The notes under the pieces: generated by a model
Databases searched by the model: none
What the model was told of the DNA's origin: nothing
What the model saw: only the letters and a program-made list of their open reading frames with translations
Position numbers and translations under genes: made by a program
From: Tepidimicrobium sp.
Lineage (GTDB): Bacteria; Bacillota; Clostridia; Tissierellales; Tepidimicrobiaceae
Length of the DNA stretch: 7,083 bases
Assembly: GCA_012839395.1 (NCBI GenBank)
Contig: DUNJ01000188.1
Coordinates: 1-7,083, forward strand
Direction: 5' to 3'
Part shown: positions 1-5,580 of the stretch, piece after piece
How positions within the stretch are numbered: the first letter of the stretch is position 1
How the letters are laid out: each line of letters opens with the position of its first letter

Positions 1-69
1 ACTAAATTATTTTTTAATATATCGTATTTTTATCCATGATAACTTTGTTTAGAGACTATATGTTTTTCT

Positions 70-120
70 ATTAAAAGAGTAGATTTAGGTTATTAGAATC
101 TACTCTTTTAATTTATTATT
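70..120. terminator. Hairpin terminator, probably bidirectional
   Basis: Positions 70-85 and 97-112 form a perfect 16-bp inverted repeat around an 11-base loop. On the + strand the distal arm carries CTTTT and runs into an AT-rich tail (ATTTATTATT). The opposite strand also has a T-rich exit (CTTTTAATAG). It probably ends transcription of a gene to the left of the window and insulates the promoter at 153-180. No coding sequence reaching into the window from the left can be supported, since all three + frames meet stops within the first ~52 bases. Confidence 0.75.
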
Positions 121-152
121 TACTAGCTTGCTCTCAATTGCCATTAGAAATA

Positions 153-180
153 TTGACAATTAAATAAACTCTGTTAATTT
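153..180 (+). promoter_or_regulatory. Sigma-70/SigA-type promoter for the acetyltransferase
   Basis: A perfect -35 TTGACA (153-158) is followed after 16 bp by TAATTT (175-180), four of six matches to TATAAT. The predicted start is near 187. It sits just downstream of the terminator at 70-112 and points at the acetyltransferase gene about 200 bases away. The spacer is one base shorter than optimal. Confidence 0.5.
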
Positions 181-193
181 TGCGAGTAGAAAC

Positions 194-211
194 GATACGG
201 TGAACCGTATC
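194..211. repeat. 18-bp palindrome, candidate operator or leader hairpin
   Basis: GATACGGT (194-201) and ACCGTATC (204-211) are perfect reverse complements around a two-base centre. As RNA this would be a 7-bp stem with a TGAA tetraloop. It lies at about +8 to +25 relative to the predicted start of the promoter at 153-180. That is a good position for a dimeric repressor to block initiation or early elongation. No regulator gene is adjacent apart from the AraC-type one, whose family usually prefers direct repeats, so the binding partner is unknown. Confidence 0.45.
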
Positions 212-388
212 ATAAGTAGGATTATATGCAGTATATAACAAGTTTTTATATTATGCGTAATATGAAGAAAAAGTTTACCAATAGGTGCAAAGGATATATT
301 CAAAATATACAACATTAATAATTTTCCCATACGATAATATATCTGAGAATTTGGCGGATAAAATCAGGGATTTAAGGGGGTAGAATAT

Positions 389-880
389 ATGACGATTAAG
401 GTAAAGGCATATAATAGGAAATATATTGCAGAGGGGATAGATATTTGGAATGATGTAGTTCGAGATGGTGTCGCATTTCCTCAAATGGATTTATTGACAG
501 AAGCTAGTGGGGATGAATTCTTTTCGGGACAATCTTTTACTGGACTTGCCTACAATTTAAATAATGGAGAGATTGTTGGCCTATATATCCTTCATCCCAA
601 TAATATTGGAAGATGTGGGCATATTTCCAATGCAAGCTATGCGGTAAAAAAAGGAATGCGCGGTTATGGCGTTGGTGAAAAACTTGTTATCCATAGTATG
701 GAGAAGGCGAAGGAATTGGGATTTAAGATTTTACAATTTAATGCAGTGGTAAAATCGAACAAACCTGCCCTTCAACTATATAAAAAGCTTGGATTTATAA
801 AATTAGGGACCATTCCTAATGGTTTTTTAATGAAGGATGGTACATATGAGGATATTATTCCCCATTACCGAATATTATAA
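389..880 (+). CDS. GNAT family N-acetyltransferase
   Basis: A 163-residue protein of GNAT (Acetyltransf_1) size, expected to move an acetyl group from acetyl-CoA to an amine. The acetyl-CoA pyrophosphate loop (motif A) is visible as R91-G-Y-G-V-G96, inside the strand-helix segment at residues 84-108. Motif B follows as N118 and the block S123-N-K-P-A-L-Q-L-Y-K-K-L-G-F136, the usual helix that contacts the cofactor. The N-terminal half (residues 1-80) carries the variable acceptor-binding part, so the substrate (small molecule, amino acid, antibiotic or protein N-terminus) cannot be told. The ATG is supported by an AAGGGGG ribosome binding site at 374-380, eight bases upstream. It is a single-gene unit, convergent with the AraC-type gene, and shows no obvious functional link to the downstream cluster. 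Confidence 0.88.
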   Translation: MTIKVKAYNRKYIAEGIDIWNDVVRDGVAFPQMDLLTEASGDEFFSGQSFTGLAYNLNNGEIVGLYILHPNNIGRCGHISNASYAVKKGMRGYGVGEKLVIHSMEKAKELGFKILQFNAVVKSNKPALQLYKKLGFIKLGTIPNGFLMKDGTYEDIIPHYRIL

Positions 881-890
881 TAAGCCATTT

Positions 891-935
891 ATATACTGAT
901 ATGCGGAGGGGGTTCCCCTCCGCATATCAGTATAT
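891..935. terminator. 21-bp perfect inverted repeat between convergent genes
   Basis: Arms 891-911 and 915-935 are exactly complementary around a three-base centre (GTT), with a GC-rich core (GCGGAGGGG) nearest the loop. It begins ten bases after the acetyltransferase stop and ends 35 bases before the stop of the convergent regulator, the expected place for a shared bidirectional terminator. A run of Ts is missing on both sides: the + exit reads TATATTTGG and the - exit reads TATATAAATGG. Intrinsic termination may therefore be inefficient, and the hairpin may mainly protect mRNA 3' ends. Confidence 0.65.
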
Positions 936-970
936 TTGGAGTAAATTTTGTAAGGTATAATGAACATAGA

Positions 971-1795
971 TTAAACCAATAAGCTATTTTTGAATTCAGT
1001 AGGAGAATCGGTGGTAAACTTTTTAAAATCTCGAATGAAATGGGCTTGATCGAAGTAACCGCTATCATGGGCAATGTTTATCATGCTTAGGTGCTCATTG
1101 TCATAAAATTTTTTAATTGCACTTTGGAATCGCATTATTCTATTATACTGGGTTAAAGTGATTCCAAATAGATCCTTAAATTTTTTACGACAATGCCTTT
1201 CAGTATATCCTATTATTTCAGCTAGATGGCCAATTTTTCTTTGACCTTCAGATTTACACATTGTAGCAGCTAGGTGTTCCCCCGGATTATAGTTAAAATC
1301 ATAATCTATCAAATACTTTTGAGCATAGTTGAGAAATATATATAATCGTTCCTCAAGGTTTGTTGTAAGCAGAATTTTTTCTGTCAATGATTCTACCTGG
1401 GGAAAATAGTATTTTAACTCAATTTCATCATCCAATAGGCTATTAAATCTTAACCGATTATTTTTTATTGCAGCTGGGGAATAGGGCTTGAATCCAAAAT
1501 ATGTGGTATTCGGTTCTAACTTTAATGATTTTTCTTTTAACATAAGTCCTGATAGCCAGACCTCTGGATCTTTATGGTCACATTTAAACAGTATATTAAT
1601 ACAGCCATCCGGAATTAATTTAATGTTATCAAGGTCTGAGGTGGTATCAAACTGATAAAATAAGGCGTGTTTCTTTATGGGGATAGGGTTCCATTCAAAC
1701 ACCATTTCAACATAATTTTTTGTATTGACTTTAAGTTTGGGTTGGATTGGCGGGGAAATTTGATCCATATGCCTAATTGATTGGGCATGTTTCAT
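971..1795 (-). CDS. AraC/XylS family transcriptional regulator
   Basis: A 274-residue cytoplasmic DNA-binding protein. The C-terminal third is a typical AraC double helix-turn-helix. The first HTH is at about residues 188-209 (IGHLAEIIGYTERHCRKKF). The second is at about 236-263, with the family signature I-A-x-x-x-G-Y-x-D-Q-A-H-F-x-R-x-F-K-K followed by SPTEF. The N-terminal part (about 30-120) has an I-P-D-G-C-I-N-I-L-F segment (61-70), characteristic of the sensing domain found in a subgroup of AraC proteins (the DUF6597 type), which has no assigned ligand. Start choice: ATG with an AAAGGAGGA ribosome binding site (minus strand, 1801-1809) six bases upstream. It is transcribed away from the dehydrogenase/kinase cluster and is the obvious candidate activator of that cluster, sensing a substrate or intermediate. 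That role is inferred from position only. Confidence 0.9.
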   Translation of the reverse strand: MKHAQSIRHMDQISPPIQPKLKVNTKNYVEMVFEWNPIPIKKHALFYQFDTTSDLDNIKLIPDGCINILFKCDHKDPEVWLSGLMLKEKSLKLEPNTTYFGFKPYSPAAIKNNRLRFNSLLDDEIELKYYFPQVESLTEKILLTTNLEERLYIFLNYAQKYLIDYDFNYNPGEHLAATMCKSEGQRKIGHLAEIIGYTERHCRKKFKDLFGITLTQYNRIMRFQSAIKKFYDNEHLSMINIAHDSGYFDQAHFIRDFKKFTTDSPTEFKNSLLV

Positions 1796-1864
1796 ACAAA
1801 TCCTCCTTTATATGAATACGTTTGCATAAGGTAAGGAATTGGAGCTATTATTCTTCTATTTTTT

Positions 1865-1893
1865 AGTATATACCCTGTTTTATAAAAAGGCAA
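1865..1893 (-). promoter_or_regulatory. Promoter of the AraC-type regulator
   Basis: On the minus strand TTGCCT (1893-1888) is followed after exactly 17 bp by TATACT (1870-1865), five of six matches to the -10 consensus. The predicted start is near 1858, giving a ~63-base leader before the regulator's ATG. This is the best-formed promoter in the intergenic region, in keeping with constitutive low-level synthesis of a regulator. Confidence 0.65.
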
Positions 1894-1934
1894 GATTTTA
1901 CAAGAATATTTAAAGGCTATTCTGGACTAAAAGT

Positions 1935-1947
1935 TGGATCACCTCCT
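1935..1947 (+). other. Sequence identical to the 3' tail of 16S rRNA (anti-Shine-Dalgarno)
   Basis: TGGATCACCTCCT on the + strand equals the conserved end of bacterial 16S rRNA up to the anti-Shine-Dalgarno core. Bases further upstream (ACTAAAAG) and downstream (AATATG) do not look like 16S or its spacer, so this is not an rRNA gene end. Read on the minus strand it is a perfect extended Shine-Dalgarno, but no start codon follows at usable spacing. On the + strand, 1938-1947 is complementary to the cluster's first ribosome binding site at 2121-2130 with a single A-G mismatch. Confidence 0.4.
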
Positions 1948-1981
1948 AATATGAATAATGCTCATACAGATGATAAACAGC

Positions 1982-2029
1982 CTGTTAATTGCTGAAGATT
2001 CTGATTAATTCCGTTTTTTACAATAGAAT
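1982..2029 (+). promoter_or_regulatory. Candidate activator-dependent promoter of the cluster
   Basis: A -10-like TAGAAT (2024-2029, five of six matches) has only a poor -35 (CTGATT, 2001-2006, 17 bp upstream). That is what is expected where an activator must help RNA polymerase. Two related sequences, CTGTTAATTGC (1982-1992) and CTGATTAATTCC (2001-2012), repeat with TTAATT exactly 20 bp apart. They sit upstream of and overlapping that -35, which matches the direct-repeat, two-helical-turn spacing common for AraC-family sites. The repeats are short and AT-rich, so chance is a real alternative. Confidence 0.3.
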
Positions 2030-2120
2030 AATTTAATTACTTGGTAATATATACACTAGAAAGGCATCTAGCCGGATTGGTGGGATGGAAGAGGAAGGTA
2101 CCGATATCAGACCATACGAG

Positions 2121-2128
2121 AGGAGGGG
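2121..2128 (+). promoter_or_regulatory. Ribosome binding site that fixes the GTG start of the first cluster gene
   Basis: AGGAGGGG ends eight bases before the in-frame GTG at 2137. No comparable site precedes the TTG at 2041, which would open the same frame 32 codons earlier. The product starting at 2137 has the usual length and N-terminal pattern of the phosphate acyltransferase family. Confidence 0.8.
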
Positions 2129-2136
2129 ATTATTAC

Positions 2137-3051
2137 GTGTGTCTAAAAGATTTTGAGGATATAATCAAAAGGTTAAAAGGAAGTTCCATCTTAAAAAAGG
2201 TTGCAGTAGTTTGTGCGGAAGATCTTGAATCTGTAAAGGCTACTTTAAAAGGACGAGAAGATGGATTATTAGAACCGTTGTTTATTGGGAAAACAGTTAT
2301 AATCGAGGATCTGCTTACCGATATAGGTAAAGATGCTAAAAAATTTAGCATCTATGAGGCTAAGTCGCCAGAAGAAGCAGCTGCTCTTGGTGTTCAATTG
2401 GTAAACGAGGGAAAGGCCGATTATCTGATGAAGGGGAAATTGGAGACTGGTCAATTGTTAAGGGCAGTTGTTGACAGGGATACTGGGCTTGGTACTGGCG
2501 GCATCATGTCCCATATGGCCATTCAGACCATACCTGCATATCATAAGATGCTGGTAACGACTGATGGGGGAATGATTTTGTATCCAACATTAGAACAAAA
2601 AAAGGCTATTATAGAAAATGCTGTTAATGCATTACTTAGGCTAGGTTATAAAAAGCCTAAGGTGGGGGTATTGGCTGCAATCGAAAAGGTAAATCCTAAG
2701 ATGCCAGAAACGATCGAGGCAGCTGAATTAAAAAAGATGAATCAAGAAGGCAAAATAGAAAATTGCATAGTTGAAGGTCCTATATCTTTTGATTTGGCAA
2801 TATGTAGTGAAAGGGCTATTTCTAAGAATTATACAAGTGAGGTAGCAGGGGATGCGGATATACTAGTAGCCCCAAATATAGCAGCAGGTAATATTTTAGG
2901 TAAATCCCTTGTGGAGATGGCAGGGGCCAAGATGGCTGGTCTAATATTAGGCGCTAAGGTTCCCATTGTTGTTACATCGCGGGGTTCTTCCATGGAAGAA
3001 AAGTATCTATCTTTGGCGTTGGCGGCGGCTATTGCGGGCGGAACGACTTAG
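2137..3051 (+). CDS. Phosphate butyryltransferase family protein (acyl-CoA + Pi <-> acyl phosphate + CoA)
   Basis: A 304-residue cytoplasmic enzyme of the PTA/PTB family, close to the ~300 residues usual for phosphate butyryltransferase and lacking the extra domains of long Pta proteins. Residues are counted from the GTG start. Family hallmarks are the K-G-K-L-E-T-G segment at 99-105, the D-x-G-M segment near 143-146, V-E-G-P-I-S-F-D-L-A at 212-221, the A-P-N-I-A-A-G-N block near 246-252, and V-P-I-V-V-T-S-R at 275-282. The last is followed by a conserved E-x-K-Y-L-S stretch. It should supply or consume the acyl phosphate used by the kinase encoded two genes downstream. In classical clostridial loci the two genes are adjacent; here a membrane-protein gene lies between them. 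The acyl chain is not determined by the sequence and could be butyrate-like, branched or carrying a charged group. The frame stays open upstream to a TTG at 2041, but that extension is unlikely to be translated. Confidence 0.85.
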   Translation: MCLKDFEDIIKRLKGSSILKKVAVVCAEDLESVKATLKGREDGLLEPLFIGKTVIIEDLLTDIGKDAKKFSIYEAKSPEEAAALGVQLVNEGKADYLMKGKLETGQLLRAVVDRDTGLGTGGIMSHMAIQTIPAYHKMLVTTDGGMILYPTLEQKKAIIENAVNALLRLGYKKPKVGVLAAIEKVNPKMPETIEAAELKKMNQEGKIENCIVEGPISFDLAICSERAISKNYTSEVAGDADILVAPNIAAGNILGKSLVEMAGAKMAGLILGAKVPIVVTSRGSSMEEKYLSLALAAAIAGGTT

Positions 3052-3061
3052 ATTATAGAAG

Positions 3062-3095
3062 CATACCCTACAGGTATGTTTTAGGGCTTTGTTTT
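3062..3095 (+). other. Intergenic hairpin with alternative foldings
   Basis: CATACC (3062-3067) can pair with GGTATG (3073-3078). Alternatively CCCTA (3066-3070) can pair with TAGGG (3082-3086), which is followed by CTTTGTTTT. The two stems share bases and exclude each other. The second resembles a weak intrinsic terminator that could lower expression of the downstream genes relative to the first. Both stems are short, so this is only suggestive. Confidence 0.25.
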
Positions 3096-3123
3096 AAATA
3101 ATTAAAAGAAAGGTGGTATAAAA

Positions 3124-4269
3124 ATGGGAGATCAAAATGGTGTAAAAACAAAAGAGCAGGCAGCTACAGTGACAAATGATCGGTTTTTAAGAGCCGAGTG
3201 GGCAACGAAGCAGCCATGGCGTGGAATATTTGTATTAATCGTTACTATCATAATGGCCTTTATTATCACCAGCAGTTTCAGCATAGACACGTATACAAAT
3301 TTCTTTGGATATCTAGTTATGTCATGCATTCCTATGTTCGTTGTCCTTGGCGCTATGTGGAAGGGCAATACCCTGCCCGTTGATCATATTCCACAACCCT
3401 TAAGCGGTGTATTGCTATTTGGATTTGCATTTGTTTGGGGGTCGTTAGTATGCTTTGGTTTAATCAATTTTTTAGGCGGAGGTGCACTTCACCCTTATGT
3501 AGCTCTTCACACGATTATGACTATTATAACGGTATTTTTCCTATTCCTTGCATTCAATTTTTGGCCATTTAATAAATTATCTTTACCAGCAGGTGGCTTT
3601 TTATTCATAATAGCTGCATATACTATCGCATTCTGTTTACTTCAACTGTTTAATTTTAGTGCATTATCATATCCTGCAGGGGTAATTCCTTCTCCTGTTG
3701 AGGCAGTACCCCTATATGCGAAGGGGGGACCCTTAGAGGTATTTACATCGCCAAGCGGGCCATTTATTTGGGAACATGCAATAACCTATGCTATCACTTC
3801 AGTAACCTTTCTATGGTGTTTCCTAATACTGGGAATGTGGCCATTTAGCAAATTTAAGTTAAAGCAGCCGCTATTTGGTATAGCTGTAGTTATTACATGC
3901 TTGGTATTGGGTGCTATTACCTTTAAAGTGGCGGTCTATCAATTATCAATTGAACCGTTAACATTTATGTCCTATGCTATTTCGGTAATATTTGGGGTGC
4001 TTCTAACTTTAAACATATTCCAAACATGGCCTGGAAACACTTTAAAGAACCCATTGGCTGGAGGATTTGTCAATCTGATATTTTCACTAGTAGCAGGGGC
4101 TATAGCTTATATTGGGTTGCGGGCATTTTGTCTATGGCATTTTGGTGAAAGCATGGTATATCCAGACAGTCTCAATGCGATCAATACCATGATGCTAGGG
4201 TTATTATTCCCTATGTGGGCATTATACGGCGACCTATTTGAGTTTTGGCCATTGCCTCCAATTGAATAA
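3124..4269 (+). CDS. Ten-helix membrane protein made of five two-helix repeats; unknown family
   Basis: I do not recognise this 381-residue protein. Hydrophobic segments suggest ten membrane helices, at about residues 33-51, 57-79, 91-115, 123-147, 155-178, 217-239, 249-270, 279-301, 310-333 and 350-375. The first ~30 residues are hydrophilic, with no signal peptide. Lys and Arg concentrate in the loops after even helices (K80, K151, K243/245/247, K308), which puts both termini in the cytoplasm. Every odd helix starts with PxxG (P31, P92, P155, P249, P310) and every even helix ends at a Trp (W79, W147, W239, W302, W375), mostly W-P. The longest outside loop is about 178-217 and rich in Pro and Gly. 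The start is ATG with an AAAGGTGG ribosome binding site at 3109-3116, seven bases upstream. Lying between the acyltransferase and kinase genes, it is most simply a transporter for the pathway's acid or substrate. That is inference; no transporter motif is visible. Confidence 0.8.
   Translation: MGDQNGVKTKEQAATVTNDRFLRAEWATKQPWRGIFVLIVTIIMAFIITSSFSIDTYTNFFGYLVMSCIPMFVVLGAMWKGNTLPVDHIPQPLSGVLLFGFAFVWGSLVCFGLINFLGGGALHPYVALHTIMTIITVFFLFLAFNFWPFNKLSLPAGGFLFIIAAYTIAFCLLQLFNFSALSYPAGVIPSPVEAVPLYAKGGPLEVFTSPSGPFIWEHAITYAITSVTFLWCFLILGMWPFSKFKLKQPLFGIAVVITCLVLGAITFKVAVYQLSIEPLTFMSYAISVIFGVLLTLNIFQTWPGNTLKNPLAGGFVNLIFSLVAGAIAYIGLRAFCLWHFGESMVYPDSLNAINTMMLGLLFPMWALYGDLFEFWPLPPIE
3211..4257 (+). repeat. 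Five tandem PxxG-helix-loop-helix-Trp units at protein level
   Basis: The units run at about residues 31-79, 92-147, 155-239, 249-302 and 310-375 of the membrane protein. Entry motifs are PWRG, PLSG, PAGG, PLFG and PLAG. Exit motifs are MWKGNTLP, FWPFNKL, MWPFSKF, TWPGNTL and FWPLPP. Entry spacing is 61, 63, 94 and 61 residues, the third unit being longer because of an extended outside loop. The DNA itself is not visibly repeated, so the duplications would be old. Confidence 0.7.
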
Positions 4270-4299
4270 TACAACTAATATATACGAAAAACATATGAA

Positions 4300-4334
4300 T
4301 TGGGGGGTTGTGAATTGAGAATCCAACCCTCCAA
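4300..4334 (+). other. Strong intergenic hairpin before the kinase gene
   Basis: Positions 4300-4310 (TTGGGGGGTTG) pair with 4324-4334 (CAACCCTCCAA) through 11 bp including one G-U, around a 13-base loop. No T run follows, so it is not a standard terminator. It lies 30 bases after the membrane protein stop and 32 before the kinase ATG. It may act as an RNA processing or stability element, or slow translation re-entry. Confidence 0.5.
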
Positions 4335-4366
4335 AGACCCATAGAATATTTGAAAAGGATGATTTT

Positions 4367-5443
4367 ATGAAAACGAGGATATTGGTGATCAATCCGGGTT
4401 CCACGTCGACTAAAATCGCAATTTACGATGGTGAAGATCCATTATTTGTAGAGACTATTGAACACGATAGAAAAGAATTAGCCAAATATACTGAAATAAT
4501 GGATCAATATCCGATGAGAAAGAAAACCATTTTATCTCTATTGGAAGACAAGGATATTGATATGGGTTCTATTTCTACAATTGTAGCCAGAGGAGGCCTA
4601 TTGCCACCGGTAAAGTCGGGGGCTTACAGGGTAAATGAGGATATGGTCTATCAATTAAAATATTATCCGCAGAATGAACATGCCTCCAACCTTGGCGCTA
4701 TTATAGCACACTCCATATCCCAGGACTTAGGAATAGATGCTTATATCTATGATCCAGTTACTGTCGATGAATTGGAACCTATTGCTAGGATTACGGGTTT
4801 GCCAGAGATGGAGCGCAAGGGTATGGGACATAATCTCAATATGAGAGCTTCAGCAATTAGATACGCTGAAGAAGTCGGCAAACCATACGACGAGTTATCG
4901 TTGATAGTAGCTCATTTAGGTGGTGGAATAACCTTAAGTCTTCACAAGAATGGCAAAATGATAGACATGATATCAGATGACGAAGGACCATTTTCACCAG
5001 AACGAGCAGGTGGGCTCCCCATATTCCAAGTAATTAAGATGGCAACCTCCGGGAAATATGATTATAAGTCTATGATGAAGAAGGTTAGAACTAGGGGTGG
5101 ATTGATGGCCTACTTCAATACTACCGATGCTAGAGAAATAGAGGATAGGGTTAAGGATGGTGATGAGAAGGCTGCGCTGGTTTATGAAGCATTAGCTCAT
5201 AATGTGGCAAAGAATATAGGCAAATTAGCGGTGGTTGTAGGGGGCAGGGTTGATGCAATAATATTAACGGGTGGAATAGCATATTCCACTATGATAACCG
5301 ATTGGATTAAAGAACGTGTAAGTTTTATAGCACCAGTTAAGGTACTCCCGGGAGAAAATGAAATGGAGGCTTTAGCTTTGGGAGCGCTAAGGGTTGTAGA
5401 AGGAGTTGAATCCGCCCATGAGTTTATGAGAGAGGAAGGGTAA
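4367..5443 (+). CDS. Butyrate kinase family protein (acyl phosphate + ADP <-> carboxylate + ATP)
   Basis: A 358-residue enzyme of the acetokinase branch of the ASKHA fold, the usual length for butyrate kinase. The N-terminal phosphate loop I-N-P-G-S-T-S-T-K is at residues 8-16. Then come A-R-G-G-L-L (74-79), H-A-S-N-L-G-A (105-111), D-P-V (129-131), A-H-L-G-G-G (182-187), G-P-F-S-P-E-R (207-213), T-T-D-A-R-E-I-E (252-259), T-G-G-I-A-Y-S (301-307) and P-G-E-N-E-M (328-333). All nucleotide-binding elements are present, so it should be active. An unusual point is residues 152-161, G-M-G-H-N-L-N-M-R-A, where butyrate kinases normally read close to S-I-F-H-A-L-N-Q-K-A. The His and second Asn are kept but neighbours change, hinting at a different acid. 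The ATG has an AAAGGATG site at 4354-4361. It forms ATP from the acyl phosphate of the upstream acyltransferase, or runs in reverse to activate an acid. Confidence 0.87.
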   Translation: MKTRILVINPGSTSTKIAIYDGEDPLFVETIEHDRKELAKYTEIMDQYPMRKKTILSLLEDKDIDMGSISTIVARGGLLPPVKSGAYRVNEDMVYQLKYYPQNEHASNLGAIIAHSISQDLGIDAYIYDPVTVDELEPIARITGLPEMERKGMGHNLNMRASAIRYAEEVGKPYDELSLIVAHLGGGITLSLHKNGKMIDMISDDEGPFSPERAGGLPIFQVIKMATSGKYDYKSMMKKVRTRGGLMAYFNTTDAREIEDRVKDGDEKAALVYEALAHNVAKNIGKLAVVVGGRVDAIILTGGIAYSTMITDWIKERVSFIAPVKVLPGENEMEALALGALRVVEGVESAHEFMREEG

Positions 5444-5531
5444 AGGGACCATTATTAACTTAACTTTAAAATAACATATCAGTTTGGATTAAAGGATAAG
5501 GTTTACGCGGGGAATGTATCGAAAGAATTAA

Positions 5532-5546
5532 AGGCCTAGTAGGCCT
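5532..5546 (+). other. Small GC-rich hairpin before the dehydrogenase gene
   Basis: AGGCC (5532-5536) pairs with GGCCT (5542-5546) around TAGTA. The GGCCTAG heptamer is also directly repeated at 5533-5539 and 5542-5548. It lies in the 137-base spacer between kinase and dehydrogenase genes, 34 bases before the ATG and clear of the ribosome binding site. No promoter stands out in this spacer. Its role is unknown. Confidence 0.3.
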
Positions 5547-5580
5547 AGGCGTTGGAAACGATTTAAAAGGGGGATGTAAA

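Larger units (their letters stand above)
113..388. other. Non-coding leader region before the acetyltransferase
   Basis: Together with positions 1-69 this is a gene-free stretch of about 390 bases. It holds a promoter-like pair (153-180), an 18-bp palindrome (194-211), and two short AT-rich inverted repeats (248-263 with a TGCG loop; 295-309 with a CAA centre). A weaker alternative promoter may lie at 274-302 (TTTACC, 17 bp, TATTCA). Open frames on the minus strand here show no recognisable protein character. If transcription starts near 187, the mRNA has an untranslated leader of about 200 bases. Confidence 0.5.
1796..2136. other. Divergent intergenic region between regulator and cluster
   Basis: A gene-free stretch of 341 bases. 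It contains the regulator's ribosome binding site (1801-1809, -), its promoter (1865-1893, -), a 16S-tail-like sequence (1935-1947), and an AACAG-C-CTGTT palindrome (1976-1986). TTAATT repeats occur at 1985, 2005 and 2033. The candidate cluster promoter lies at about 2001-2029, a small hairpin at 2056-2071 (CTAGA/TCTAG), and the cluster's first ribosome binding site at 2121-2128. A second + strand promoter-like pair lies inside the regulator's leader: TTGCAT at 1822-1827, 18 bp, TATTAT at 1846-1851. If used, it would give the cluster a ~280-base leader that includes the 16S-like element. Confidence 0.55.

Noticed and set aside
275..484. Minus-strand open frame of 69 codons overlapping the acetyltransferase start
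   Set aside because: It overlaps a well-supported gene and its promoter-proximal leader, has no recognisable motifs, and fits a chance frame in AT-rich DNA.
1935..1947. The real 3' end of a 16S rRNA gene
   Set aside because: Only the last 13 bases match; the preceding helix 45 region and the following spacer are absent.
1951..1995. A 14-codon open frame (ATG to TGA) in the cluster's upstream region, a possible leader peptide
   Set aside because: Its upstream bases are CACCTCCTAAT, the complement of a ribosome binding site rather than one, and the peptide shows no run of regulatory codons.
2091..2107. T-box-like GAGGAAGGTACCGAT in the leader, recalling the AGGGTGGNACCGCG element
   Set aside because: Only the short GGTACCG part matches. 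No terminator/antiterminator pair or specifier stem is evident, and the gene is not an amino acid or aminoacyl-tRNA synthetase gene.
2041..2136. A 32-codon N-terminal extension of the acyltransferase starting at TTG 2041
   Set aside because: There is no ribosome binding site before 2041. AGGAGGGG lies at ideal distance from GTG 2137, and the shorter form has the family's normal length.
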